DNA of 64,000 nucleotides. It comes from Vesta saturnalis (taxonomy: Eukaryota > Arthropoda > Insecta > Coleoptera > Lampyridae). Positions within the stretch are counted from its first letter, which is position 1. Each line of letters starts with the position of its first letter. The translations under genes were made by a program, and so were the position numbers. Where the stretch lies: assembly GCA_036346205.1 (NCBI GenBank), contig JARFJB010000002.1:5155501-5219500 (forward strand). The letters are read 5' to 3'. Under the pieces are notes generated by a model that was given only the letters and a program-made list of their open reading frames with translations, was not told the origin of the DNA and made no database searches. Below, piece after piece: positions 20,985 to 32,753 of the stretch.

Positions 20985-22547
20985 CATACCTTACATTTGT
21001 TAACACATGGGTCCTTGAAGTTGATGGGTTGGAAGTACGTCTACCTTTTGCAGCCTTCGAACCCTGCCAAATTTCAGATGAGGAACGACAATGGTCCTGT
21101 GAAATTCTTTTATTGAAAGGGGTTGTCGCTCAACTTTTCTGAACAACAGACAAGCATTCACAATTGCCATGTCAATCATTCTTGTGAGAAGTCACCAATA
21201 CCATTTTTTCCCCCGTATGGGAAATTTGTTGTAGTTTTTGATTACTACCGGCTGTAGAATGGGTGTTTTTGCTTTTTCACTCCTATTCGATCTTTGTACG
21301 GACGCCATTGGTTCAATAAAATCGAAATTTGTGGCCATTGTCATTCCATCTCACCAAAAGTATTTTGTTCTCTTTGTCAAAGACAGAATCGTAAACGCCT
21401 CGATCGCATTTTTCTATTTCTTTTGCAGATACCAGTGAGGCGTTTCGCAAAGTCCCTGTTGCCCGATATCCCCTTTTTCTCAAATCCGATAATAATTGTA
21501 TACCTACTTGTGAACTAATTATCAAATCATATTTCATGCGAGGTAGGCCTTTCCATAACTGACAACATCGTGTTCACCACGCGTGCTCTAAGAGGATCTA
21601 ACGGTTGATTTTCATTTTTATTTTTCACAATATAAACTAAACTTGTAGCAGTAACCATCGTTGCCACACATAACCCACAGTTTATACCCGAACCTAATAG
21701 GTTTTAAACGGATAACTTGTTTTTTGTGATGGTGTCTGTAGTAACGAACAATTATATCGTCTATTGATAAGTGTTGGTGAAAAATTCCACATTGTTGAAA
21801 GTTGACATTTATCATATTGAGTAGAGGTCAAATTTTAAAGGATTTGTCGTGACGATTATTCTGGGCTTGTGTGTTGTCTTGAAGATGAAGTACTGATTCC
21901 TAAATAAGTGTTGCGGGTCATTGCATTTTTCACCAAAGGTACTCCTAAATCTTATACCTCTGACCAATAATCGCGTTCACTGGTCAAAGTGTGGTATCCG
22001 GCAAAAATTAATATTCTAATAAAAGTTTTGATTTCATCGCTAGATGTAGTAAACGACTGTATTTATCACTTCCCTTGCATAACGAATTGTTTCTGACACT
22101 ATCAGGTCATACACTTCGTCGTTCAAACATTGTTCAAGATGTGTTTTGCCGTTTATATTCCGTTCAACATTCTTTACGTTGGCTACATAAGCAGCATCGC
22201 ATTGTAAAGATCATATTGGGATGGTATATTTTTCTGTCAATTCGTTTTTAGTTTATGCGGTTTTCTTTTTCTTTTGGAAGTGGAAATCGATGACCCAGGT
22301 TGTACGAATTCTTCGTCAATAAGATCAACTTGATCAGTAATTTCCACAGTGCCAAGAACATCAGCGACCACCGGGGAACCGATTTCATCATCGTAACCTT
22401 GTCTTCATCAGTAAGTTTATTCACTTCCGGTGGAAGTGGAGCCATGCCACGTTCGATTTCATCGGAGTAAAAATGCTCGATGGCTTCATCCATACTTTTA
22501 AATGTTTTCCGGATCATTTTCAAACTAGAAACACAATGCAATAACAT
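20985..22547 (-). pseudogene. piggyBac-like transposase pseudogene (PGBD2/3 type)
   Basis: On the minus strand an acidic N-terminal region starts near 22,540 (SMDEAIEHFYSDEIERGMAP). It passes through DEIKTFIRILIFAGYH at about 22,060 and the core LSIDDIIVRYY then LKPIRFGYKLWVMCGNDGYC (21,770-21,650), where LSIDD holds the first catalytic Asp. It ends with GYRATGTLRNASLVSAKEIE, YDSVFDKENKILLVRWNDNG (21,480-21,320) and a C-terminal piece to about 20,985. The order matches piggyBac-type transposases related to PGBD2/3. Many stops and frame changes separate the blocks. The 5' end of the element is a TTAA at 22,909-22,912. Confidence 0.85.
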
Positions 22548-22589
22548 ATTTGTAAGAAAAAAAATTGAAAATGTATATGCGAACGTCCA

Positions 22590-22912
22590 GCGATCTATTT
22601 ATAGATCGCGGGGTTCTATTGAGTATAACTAAACATAAAATGCTCAAATAACTTACATAAAGCTAATAAATGAGACATTTGACTATAACAATCCAATGCT
22701 AAAATAAAACTTACGCGATAATTATTGATGTGGGAACAATAAACAACTAACGAGGCATGTGTCGACAAAAAGATACCCTGACAGTTCACAAAGGAATGTG
22801 AAATATAATAGTTTGATCTAGAAACGCATAAATCTGCATGGAAGGGCTCAAATTACCACAAAAAAAAATGCTTCGTGATCAATAGATACATCGCTGGGCG
22901 CTAATGGGTTAA
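22590..22912 (-). mobile_element. 5' end of piggyBac element (TTAA boundary)
   Basis: Read on the minus strand the terminus is TTAACCCATTAGCGCCCAGC followed by GATGTATCTATTGATCACG. A similar CAGCGATCTATTTATAGATCG occurs internally at about 22,590-22,612, as a subterminal repeat. The TTAA and CCC start are piggyBac hallmarks, and the transposase pseudogene lies just inside. The other end is uncertain. Confidence 0.65.
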
Positions 22913-23456
22913 GTAGAATAACCATTATAGAAACCATTTATTAATAATTTAACCAATGGATCATTCATTATTATTTATTTTTATTTTTATGTACATTTAT
23001 GTTAAGTTTTTAAAGAATAGTATTTGCCTAGCTTTTTAAGTGAATTTTCTTTCTTAACGTTCCGTTTTATTTGCCGCTCGAAGTTTTTTGTGAGTAATAA
23101 AGAATCCATTGGCTAGAATTAGTTGCCAAGTTCACACGGGTTGAATTATTGACCGAGAAAGAAAACTAATTTTTAAATGATCGTTTACTATGTATAAATG
23201 TTAGCAGAACTTCATTCTTTTAAGAAAAAGAACACAATTTTGTAAACATACTGCTTTCACCAAAGAAATCACGACGTAGATTATTCGTTTTTACAAATAT
23301 ATTTTTATTTTAAACGAAATGTATATTGACCAACGAGGTGTACTCATAAATTATTGTAACGGATAAATTTATAACCAAGCAACATTTAGGCTTTAGTTAT
23401 ATTTATCGCGTATAATATCATGATAGGTTAATTTGAAATGACAAGTTACAAGTAAA
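22913..23456. other. No gene recognised
   Basis: AT-rich spacer between the piggyBac 5' end and the Harbinger left end. Confidence 0.5.
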
Positions 23457-23693
23457 GGTCCCTTGCACACGAACGGCCAATCCGCGACCGGCTATTTCAC
23501 CGACCGGCAAAAAAATTAAAAAAAATTATTATACGTACGTTCAAATACATCAAACACATCTACAGGTGTAGATCGCCGATCAAAATAACGTGGATTTTTC
23601 CGTTGCCGCCGTGTGTCCTGGTGTACAGGCAGAGTCGCGCAGATATCCTAGTGTCACTTCCGCCTCGCATCGTGCGCGATGCCAGTTTTAAAA

Positions 23694-25378
23694 ATGAAAA
23701 TTTTTGATATGGAAGCGTTTATTTGTGCCGTTGAAGAAAGGCCCGTGTTATGGGACAAGACTAGTGAAGTATTTAAAGACAGAAATGAAACTAAAGCCGC
23801 CTGGTAACATATGTGCAAAATATTTATTGAATTATCAAGAACAGACAGAAAAACAGAAAACCGAGATAGGTATGTTATATAAAAAACAATAGTAATTATA
23901 TTTCGCTTAATTGCCACGGTATAGATCCTGTTTAATACTATTAAAATATTGTGTAAAATAGTCCCTTATTTCCTTTGGGCCCTTGTTCCTCGCAAATTTC
24001 GCTGTTTTGGTATGTCTCCGAAGCTTGCAATTTTTAACACATCGTCGATACAAAAACCATCTATTATCCTTACCAAATTGTGCAAAATACAGCATGCTTT
24101 TACAATGTCAATGGTAAAGTCTGGGCTGTACATGTATGGGCGTATGAACAATTCTCCATTTGTTGCTAAAAATGTCAGATCCGCATTCTATATGACACGT
24201 GATAAACGGTAATTATATACGCTGTTGTGTTAAGTTCTTTCCACCAAATGCACGTAACAGTTCATCCAAAAGCCTAATCCCCAACTAGAACATAGGGGAG
24301 AGCTGTGTTTTCTGATTGTGGCAAGTATTTTGGACCAGGTAAATAAATGCAAAGAATCCGAATTTAATGCATTAAAAAAATGTTTATTCTTTAAATAAGG
24401 AGGAACCAGATTGTTTACCGTATGCTCCCACACCAACATATCGAAAACAGTATGATGTGTCCACAACTTCAGTAAGACGACAGAAAAAAAATGTTTCTAA
24501 TTGTAAAATAATGAACCACTTCGCTGTGGTTTAACAATTCGCTTACGTTCGCTAACGTATTTGCTATCTGTGGCCCCGAAACTAACTGGCTTTCTTAGCA
24601 AATGCTGCTTCACATTCGTTCTAGTAGGAGTTCCCAACTCTCACAATTTTACATATTGTTGATGTTCCTAATCTGTATGCATAATGAAGGTCTGTAAAAG
24701 TCATGCCGCTTGCCTAATATCTCAAAATATTAATGCATTCATTTGTTTTCAGATTGCATAAATGGAATAACGTTTGGGACAGTAATGTGAAGTGTTATAA
24801 AAAAATAAAGACTCTTAATCCAGGCGATCGTTACAAAAAATAACAAAGTATATCGTTTACGATCATTTGCAATTCTTTGAAAAACCAGTCAAACATAATA
24901 CTCCAACATCCAATCTTGCACAAGAAGGAAATGAGCAACAGAATGAACATTATAACAGCGATGGAGATTGTTCTCAAAATGAGCAGAATTTGTCAATCCA
25001 ATTCAATTCCATCGACCACTCAGCAAAGAAGATACGTCAAGACGATTTTGAAACGCATTTGTTAAATATTTTGGGGCAACCGGACAGCATACCCATAAGT
25101 GAAGATAAATCGTTATCAATTCCGTTTTGCAGTCTGTAGGAAAATTGGACGAAAATAACAAACTTCAATTTCGTGTAGAAGTTTTGCAGCTTCTACAACA
25201 CTTGAAGAAAAAGCAAATGTGTGCTACTTCCAGAAATACTTGTGTTACCCAGTCATTTGATTACAGCCAACAGTTGCCACCGACATACCATACATTGCAG
25301 TATCCACAGACTTCAACACTTCATTCATTTGCATCTGACTCATCAGCATCTCACTATGACAATGCTGAATATGAATAA
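23694..25378 (+). pseudogene. Harbinger MADF-BESS accessory protein, broken, with intron
   Basis: Exon 1 starts at 23,694 with MKIFDMEAFICAVEERPVLW and VFKDRNETKAAW, the start of a MADF domain, then a TAA replaces the next codon. A donor (AG then GTATG) lies at 23,870 and a good acceptor (TTTGTTTTCAG) at 24,752. Joining them gives the second MADF half (LHKWNNVWDSNVKCYKKIKT, then KYIVYDHLQFFEKP in a shifted frame). A polar Asn/Gln-rich linker follows, then a BESS-type end (EDKSLSIP, KLDENNKLQFRVEVLQLLQH) with one more frameshift near 25,135. In active Harbinger elements the Myb/MADF protein assists the transposase in DNA binding and nuclear import. The intron is 883 bp and holds the antisense transposase. 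Confidence 0.8.
23907..24740 (-). pseudogene. PIF/Harbinger (HARBI1-like) transposase, internally deleted
   Basis: Minus-strand order: a helix-turn-helix-like segment near 24,700 (MTFTDLHYAYRLGTSTICKI); then the core around TEVVDTSYCFRYVGVGAYGK (about 24,470-24,410), where the family has VDVGAYG, so the catalytic Asp reads Gly; then a damaged LVGDEAF-like region near 24,280. The C-terminal block follows (FSNKWRI, DFTIDIVKACCILHNLVRII, EIRDYFTQYFN) and ends about 23,905. The part that should contain the first catalytic Asp (ALDGKH-like) is missing, so the gene is shortened as well as frameshifted. It lies wholly within the inferred intron of the MADF-BESS gene on the opposite strand. Confidence 0.85.
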
Positions 25379-25947
25379 AAATTTCGTTTGTTTAGTTTCT
25401 TTGATTTGTTTCTTATATAAATATATCTACTTCTCAAAATCTGGTTTCAATTATTTCTTACCTAATTGTAACTGCAAGCATTTCTGCGGGTGGGATCGAT
25501 TGTCTCATGTTTATTTCTTGTCGGACTATATGTTTCTCCAAATGCTGTAGCAAATAATTAAATGTCGCGACAGACATTCTAAAGTAATTAAAAAAAATAG
25601 ATAGATTGAGTACTCTAAACAATGTGTAAAATGCTCCTACTGCACTTCTTTCTGCTACCAGTGGATGGATCCATGTTTTTTTTTGCTAATGCTTTCTTGT
25701 ATTTTCTTCGCTAGTACACTAATAAACATGCAAGAGCGACCGTCTTTACACGTTCCGTTCTTCAAAACCCACGAAAGTATCTTGAATATAATGGCGAAAC
25801 TGCGTCTAGGTTGGATGGCAATACAACACTGCCAATGAATAGCAATCTCCGACCCGTTGCTGGTACCGTGTGTAAAATAATCCCAATTTTTTTTGTCGGT
25901 CGGTCAAATATCCGGTCAGCGGATTGATCGTTCATGTGCAATAAGCC

Positions 25948-26657
25948 TAAGACTTTGCATCAAGTTTGCCTGTTTGGCATTTACGAAATGATATAATCAG
26001 TTTCCTACAATAGATGATATTCAATTAGAGAATTCTATATTGAGAGAGTAGGCAGTATCTTCGGATCGGAAGGTTAGAGGAGGTTTGTCTCGAACTCCCG
26101 GACTCAAAAAACTAAGGGAGGTCGGTAAGGGGGTATGAATGATGTCGTCGGCGGGAGGTTAGCTATCGATTTTCTCCTAGATCGGACGGTAAACAAGGGA
26201 GTTAACAGAACTTTTAACTTTTTCACGAAATGGGTATATACCTAGGGGTTCATTTAAGACAATTCATACTTTTAATCTCGTAGGTATCCTTTTAAATTGA
26301 CCACATCAAACCATTGCAAATATTATCACCTATGTACAAGTATTTAAATTTGAAATCTTTTTCATTGTAATTTCTGGAAAAGACTACAAAAAATGCAAAA
26401 ATGATAGAATGCTTCTATGATTTCTTTTTTGATAAAAAAATGCATTAAACATACTCACAAAAAGTACAATAAATGAGATTTTATTTGGAGGTACATGCAT
26501 AACTGGTCAACCGGATAAATGCATTTTTAAAATGAAATATTTTTGCCTGGCAATTAAATCAAGAATCAAGGGAATGATAAAATCGCGACAGATTGTTTGA
26601 TGCGAGAGTGAATAGCCGAAATGACAAAAGTATTGAGTGATATTAAAAATGCATTTA
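25948..26657. other. No gene recognised
   Basis: Spacer between the Harbinger right end and the first tandem unit. No coding signal. Confidence 0.5.
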
Positions 26658-27480
26658 TTTTAATTTAAAAAAATCACTAGAAATATATTTTAAGAAGGTT
26701 ACAACGTGACACATATACATTCGACTGACAACCACGCACTGGATGAGTTAGAAAAACGGGATTAATTTTTTCTCACACGCTAAGTATTCGGCTTTTTAAT
26801 TCGTCCACATTAAGAGACTAATGTTGGAAAATCATTGGGGACCATTTAATAGGTCCATATCTGCTCATCCACTTCTTCCAGTTCTTGAGAAATTCTCTAG
26901 TTGAATGTGGTAGGTTCGCAACATACAGGATTTGGATATCCCAAAATTGTTGCCAATTTCCCGTGATCTACTGAGTTGTCTTCAGATGCGTACAGAATAT
27001 TCAATTTCATCTCTTCAGTGAGAATCTTTTTTTTTATCCCAGATCCATGCTGACATAGACTTCAAATCGAGCTTACTTTTGTAGGTGGTATGCTTTGACT
27101 ACATCGCGTTTCACTTTAACTGAAAGTAATGGATTCTGGCTGCCCTTAGACTTTCCTCGCCTCAAGCGTACTTGGAAGAGCAGGTTTTGATTATCTTGTA
27201 TGACTGGTCACTTTGCAAGGCACAGAGACAACAGTGCTCTCTTTATTCCGGATTCTTACTTATGCTCGTTCAACTTTTGGTAATGAAAGATTGTTTATAA
27301 TTGGTTTGCAGAATTTCGTTGAGGTCGTGAATCCGTCAGTGTCTACAGTCAATCGGTGGTTATTACAAAAAACCTCGATGCTCTCCGCATCATGGTTATA
27401 GTAAGTACAGCGAGATATAGGCATCCCTTGACCTATCACAGACTGCAATACATTCGATTTTGCGTTAACATTTAGCTGTC

Positions 27481-28115
27481 AGACAGATCTGTTCCCGTTG
27501 GATTACCCATAAGTTGATTGAAACCCAAAAACTTAAATCGTGTAAGGCAATACTTAAAAAATTCAACCGACGAACAGCAAAATCCGTCTGCAACATCGTT
27601 ACATGTGAAGAAACTTGGATACACTCGTATGAATCGGAAACTAAGCAACAATCCACTGTTTGGATGTTCCAAGATGAACCGGATCCCACAAAAGTTGTAC
27701 TGGACGTGTCGCAACCATTCCTTTAGAGGATCGAAAAACAGTTAATTCTGAATGCTATACAATAATTTTTTTACCAGAAGTTATTGATGACAGCAAAAAC
27801 AACCAAAAACGTCGCATCCTCCATCATGACGAGGCCAACTCCCATACAGCCAATTGATTATTTGAAGAAGAAAAACGTCGAATTAATGTGTCATTGTCCG
27901 TATTCACCAGATTTATCGCGTAATGACGTTTCTTGTGGTATCCGAATATCAAACAAAAAATGCGTGAACAGCGATATTTATCACCTCAAGATGCTATTGA
28001 AGTCTTTGAAAATCATGTTTTGGAGATACCAACTTTAGAGTTGGAACAATGCTTCGAGAAGTGGTTTGAACGCATACACAAGTACATAAAAATTAAAGGC
28101 GAATACTTAAAATGA
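27481..28115 (+). pseudogene. Mariner transposase pseudogene, copy 1
   Basis: From 27,481 the frame reads RQICSRWITHKLIETQKL, NIVTCEETWIHSYESETKQQ and STVWMFQDEPDPTKVV. After frame changes come CYTIIFLPEVIDDSKN, ILHHDEANSHTAN, CPYSPDLSRNDV and IKQKMREQRYLSPQDAIEVF, ending EYLK at 28,115. This is the catalytic domain of a classic mariner (DD34D) transposase. The first catalytic position reads Glu in CEET where the family has GDES. The second (HHDEA) and third (SPDLS) Asp are kept, but about six residues between them are lost. Several stops and frameshifts are shared with copy 2, so they predate the duplication. The N-terminal DNA-binding region is not recognisable and no TIRs were found. Confidence 0.85.
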
Positions 28116-28344
28116 AGCCCTCGTGCGTTGTGTCGAGGCCTCATGATGATACTATTAACCCCTATAACCGTATCAAGGAACACCACTGAATGGGATAAGG
28201 TGCGCAATAATAGTATCGATTTTGGGTGATAGTAAACAATAAAACTGTGATCAGTGATACATTAAATATTGTAACAATCATTTCACTTTATTCACAGTGG
28301 GAATGCCAGCTAGAATAGGCGTTATTCATATTAACGATAAGTTG

Positions 28345-30673
28345 TTTTTTTTTATGATTGTTGACCTGAACAGGCTAAATTAGGCCTATCGTGCTAAAGC
28401 ACTCAGGAACACTTAGGAGGATGGATAGAGGGATAATGAATTGCCAATAGACGCCCATGAACAGCTACCTTAAATTTTCTCATATCATAAGTGAGAGGAA
28501 AACAGGAACTAGGGAGATCATTCCAGAGTTTAGAAGCCGTGTAGAAAAATGTGGATTGCGCCCGTTTGGTGCGATAAGTGGAGATTTGTACTGCATACTG
28601 ATGATGTGAATTAGCGAACCGAGTGTTTCTCGCAAAGATAGCCCGAGATGGTATCAAAGAATATAATTCAGCAGCGCAATAGCCGTTGTAATAACTATAA
28701 TACAAAGAAAGAACTGAAACCATCCTTCTATGCTCAAGGGACTGTATGTGAGAAGTTAAGGACGGGTCATTTATAAGCCTAATCGCTCTCTTTTGAATAC
28801 GATCAACGATATCGAGAGCGTATTGGGGAGCACTACCTCGGAGGTGAGAATTATATTCCAGATGAGGCCGAATTTGGGCCTTATACAGCAGAAGGAGTTG
28901 TCGAGAGGTAAAGTACTGCTTAGATCTGTACAAAAAGCCTATTTTACGAGCAGCTGTTTTGGTAGCTGACAGAAGATGGTCAACCCATGAGAGATTCGAA
29001 GATACAGTCATACCCAACAGAGTCTGAAAACTTAGGAACTGAGCCATTCATACTTACAACAGGAAATGATCGATCTTTTTTGGCGGATATAAGGCAACAC
29101 TGAGTTTTGTTAGCATTAAATTTGACTAGATTATTGCTTCCCCATTCGAGAATACTTTGAATGTTTTTGTTGATTGAATTTGCCATTTCAGCTTTAATTT
29201 CTTGATTTGACATAGAAGGTGGATTATCACTATGAGTAGACTTAGATGAACTACAGTGAAGAGTGCTATCGTCAGCAAAGCAATGGATGGGGTTAGTTGT
29301 TGAAGAAATAAGGTCATGTATGTACAGCAGAAAAAGTGTAGGTGCTATAACGGATCCCTGTGGTACGCCTGCGTTAATGCTAACTTCTTTTGAAAAAAAA
29401 GCCATCAACTACGACACGTATTCGTCTTTTATCAAGGAAACTAGAAACCCAGTTGATGAGCGTATCATTTAACCCAAACAAGGTGAGTTTGGCAAGTATA
29501 CACTTATGCCAAACTTGGTCAAATGCCTTTGAGACATCTAAAGCGGCTACAACTGTTTCACCGGGCTGCTCTACTGTATTGTTCCAAACTTGGGTCACAT
29601 ATGAAAGAAGATCGCCTGTTGAACGACTTTGCCTAAACCCATATTGGTGGTCACTAAGGAGTTTGTTAGTTTCAAGGAACGTGAGCAGTTGCTGATTGAT
29701 GGCTTTTTCCATGATTTTAGACAAAATGGAAGTGATGGAAATTGGTCGGTAATTTGAGGGATCGGTCTTATCGTCTTTTTTGGGAATAGGTTGAACATTT
29801 GCTAACTTCCATGATGAAGGAATTCCCAGAAGACATAGAGATCGTATAGAGCTTAGATAGGACTGGTACTAGTTCGGAGAACATTTCTTTAAGACAATAG
29901 CTGGGATACCGTCTGGGCCAGTCGCCTTATTGAGATCAAGCCTACTGATGATCGATTCCAAGAGCTTGTACCGAAAATGAATTGGTTTCATAGCGTATGA
30001 AGAGTTGACTAGGGGCACATCTTTTCCAGAATCATTGAGACACGAGTTTGATGCAAACAAATCCACAAAAACATTGGTTTGATGTAAGAAAGAGATCTAG
30101 AAGATGTGGAGTATGGTTGGGGTTATCAGGGATTCTTGTGGGTTCAGAAATCATTTGTGTGAGATCACATGAAATAGCAAATGTTTCTGCACTATGACCA
30201 GCGGGATTTGTAGTAGATGAAAACTGAAGCTAATTAGAGTTATGAACATTGAAATCGCCTACAATTGAGATATCGCAAGATGGAAACTGAGACAGGAGAT
30301 AGTCATCTTTTATACCAAGGTAATCGAAGAGGTCTTGAAAGGTACTGTCATTGGGAGACCTATAAATGCAACAGTAGAATTTCACAAAATTAGGACCAGA
30401 ATGTTTAAACCAAATCACGTCAAAATTTTTATTTTCTAGGTAAGAGACCCTCTTGCAAGCAATTCTGTCCTTGATGTAGGCACATACGCCTCCTTTATAT
30501 CGAAAGTTAGAGTGAAGGTGGTATTGAGAAAATTGCAAGTCGGGTGACTCGGAGCTTTCAGAGGAGACTTGTGTTTCAGATAGAAACAAAATATCAGGTT
30601 GTAATTGTTCAAGGTGTTGGTGAATAGCATTAAGATTAGACCTGATACCGCGGATGTTGCAGTAGTGAATCAT
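28345..30673 (-). pseudogene. CR1/L2-like non-LTR retrotransposon ORF2, copy 1
   Basis: The minus-strand frame starts with an AP-endonuclease domain at 30,673 (MIHYCNIRGIRSNLNA, ILFLSETQ, FVKFYCCIYRSPN, DISIVGDFNVHNSN). A TAG stop follows, where Trp is expected. The RT domain runs about 30,060-28,990: LNKATGPDGIPAIVLKKCSP, YGFRQSRSTGDLLSYV, ALDVSKAFDQVWHKCI, INAGVPQGSVIAPTLFLLYI and the catalytic CFADDSTLH near 29,275. The C-terminal region continues to 28,403 (LLYKAQIRPHLEYNSHLRGS, DRIQKRAIRLINDPSLTSHI). FADD and this C-terminus resemble the CR1/L2/Daphne group, but the clade is not certain. Frameshifts at about 29,870, 29,400 and 29,000 break it. A short A-rich 3' end lies near 28,345. Confidence 0.85.
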
Positions 30674-30933
30674 AAAGTTGATACTTTCGATGGCCGAGGT
30701 CGCTTGGCCCTGCCCTCCCGGACATCCGAATATGGCAGGATTTTACGCCCAGAATTTATTACCCTAGAAACTACAGCCATCTTATTTTTTAATTTGGGAC
30801 TTTTAATCCGATAGGAAGACAGTGAGGGCGAGAAGGAAGAATAAGGATGAGAATAGATTAAGGATGATGGAAAAGGTAACCGGCAGCCCTTACCGAGCTC
30901 AGAAAATCGGAGACGCAATATTAAGGAGCCCAT
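30670..30933 (-). pseudogene. Possible ORF1 remnant upstream of ORF2, copy 1
   Basis: An 87-codon minus-strand frame (MGSLILRLRFSELGKGCRLP to RPRPSKVSTL) ends in TGA, which overlaps the ATG of the endonuclease frame as ATGA. It is basic and Ser/Pro-rich and has no zinc knuckle. It may be the C-terminal end of a normal ORF1 or a non-coding 5' UTR frame. The junction is unchanged in copy 2, but the copies are not independent evidence. Confidence 0.4.
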
Positions 30934-32753
30934 GGTAAGGGTGGTGGTACCTCCCCAGCTGGCATGGAGTATACATGCCTACCATCTGCCAAAACGATAA
31001 CATTAAATATAATTTAAGATTATACCATTGTTTGATAATGTCGTCTATATGACGCACACTGTTGATCCAGACATCTTGATGACAGTGTCCATATTACGAT
31101 ATGTTCATCTTTATAGCATCCTAATGTTTTTACCATAGTAACGCTTGTGCTATAAATTCAATAGCATTGAATAGACTGTGATCAAGGAAAAGGTGTAATG
31201 CTTCATCTCCCTGACGTTGGAAACTTCCAGTTAACGTTAACATGTGAAATTAACATTTGTGGAAGAAATTAAACGCATGGACGTAAACTTCAGGTTTCAA
31301 AAACATCAAAATTTATTCTCAACGTATGTTTGCAAATTTGCGATACTTATATGGAATTAGACAGTTGTTACCCCATTCCTCTAAAATAATACTTTACCAG
31401 TTTTTTACTTTACCCATTTTTCTTATTGTAGTGTCAAAACAACTTTCATAAATGTTGCAAATTATTCGAAATTCTGGTGTACGTCTAATATATGGGATTA
31501 AACAATCTCATCATGTTACATACAAATTATAAGCCATACCTTGAATTAACGTGGAACACAATCAGCGGAAATGTAAAAATGTTAAAAACCGCAGACAAAA
31601 AAAAATTCTAAAACGTAAAAAATCCTTTTAATTATACACGTTATAGTTATTAACGTCATAAGGTCGATATGTAGCAAATAACGGACGCGGTTAAGTCTGT
31701 TATCTGCGTATCGGACGTGTGTCGTTCAAGACTTTTCATAATCCCTTCACTTGTAAATTATGGTTTGACTTCATAAAGATGCAAACTTTTAAGTTATATC
31801 ATTTCTCATAGATACAATATAATAATTATCTTGATCATGGTATGCTTATGCTCATCATGTTAGGGGTTGTCATGGAAACAATTAATTAAAAACCTTTGAA
31901 CAGCTTACGAATTTTTTTGAAAATAATAAATAAAATAAATTTTAATTTAAAAAATCACTAGAAATATATTTTAAGAAGGTTACAACGTGACACATATACA
32001 TTCGACTGACAACCACGCACTGGATGAGTTAGAAAAACAGGATTAATTTTTTCTCACACGCTAAGTATTCGGCTTTTAATTCGTCCACATTAAGAGACTA
32101 ATGTTGGAAAATCATTGGGGACCATTTAATAGGTCCATATCTGCTCATCCACTTCTTCCAGTTCTTGAGAAATTCTCTAGTTGAATGTGGTAGGTTCGCA
32201 ACATCAGGATTTGGATATCCCAAAATTGTTGCCAATTTCCGTGATCTACTGAGTTGTCTTCAGATGCGTACAGAATATTCAATTTCATCTCTTCAGTGAG
32301 AATCTTTTTTTATCCCAGATCCATGCTGACATAGACTTCAAATCGAGCTTACTTTTGTAGGTGGTATGCTTTGACTACATCGCGTTTCACTTTAACTGAA
32401 AGTAATGGATTCTGGCTGCTTAGACTTTCCTCGCCTCAAGCGTACTTGGAAAACAGGTTTTGATTATCTTGTATGACTGGTCACTTTGCAAGGCACAGAG
32501 ACAACAGTGCTCTCTTTATTCCGGATTCTTACTTATGCTCGTTCAACTTTTGGTAATGAAAGATTGTTTATAATTGGTTTGCAGAATTTCGTTGAGGTCG
32601 TGAATCCGTCAGTGTCTACAGTCAATCGGTGGTTATTACAAAAAACCTCGATGCTCTCCGCATCATGGTTATAGTAAGTACAGCGAGATATAGGCATCCC
32701 TTGACCTATCACAGACTGCAATACATTCGATTTTGCGTTAACATTTAGCTGTC

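Larger units (their letters stand above)
23457..25947. mobile_element. PIF/Harbinger element with both TIRs
   Basis: The left TIR starts GGTCCCTTGCACACGAACGG at 23,457. The right TIR, read in inverse from 25,947, is GGCTTATTGCACATGAACGA. The two align for about 60 bp through ACCGGCTATTTCACCGACCG and ACCGGATATTTGACCGACCG. Flanks are AAA on the left and TAA on the right, compatible with a decayed 3-bp TWA duplication. The 2,491-bp body holds the expected Harbinger pair: a transposase (minus strand) and a MADF-type DNA-binding protein (plus strand). The transposase lies inside the inferred intron of the other gene. Confidence 0.9.
26658..31923. repeat. 5.26-kb tandem unit, copy 1
   Basis: The whole stretch recurs at 31,940-37,191 with an offset of 5,267-5,282 bp. 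The shared start is TTTTAATTTAAAA and the shared end is CAGCTTACGAATTTTTTTGAAAA. I counted about 25 differences by eye, most being single-base indels, often in homopolymers. The unit holds non-coding DNA, a dead mariner (+), a CR1/L2-like non-LTR retrotransposon (-) and about 0.96 kb of unassigned DNA at 30,960-31,923. A spacer of about 16 bp (TAATAAATAAAATAAA) separates the copies. Confidence 0.95.

Noticed and set aside
29390..29695. 101-codon + strand frame in the tandem unit
   Set aside because: It is antisense to a well-supported reverse transcriptase and has no domain of its own. The same holds for 34,531-34,980.
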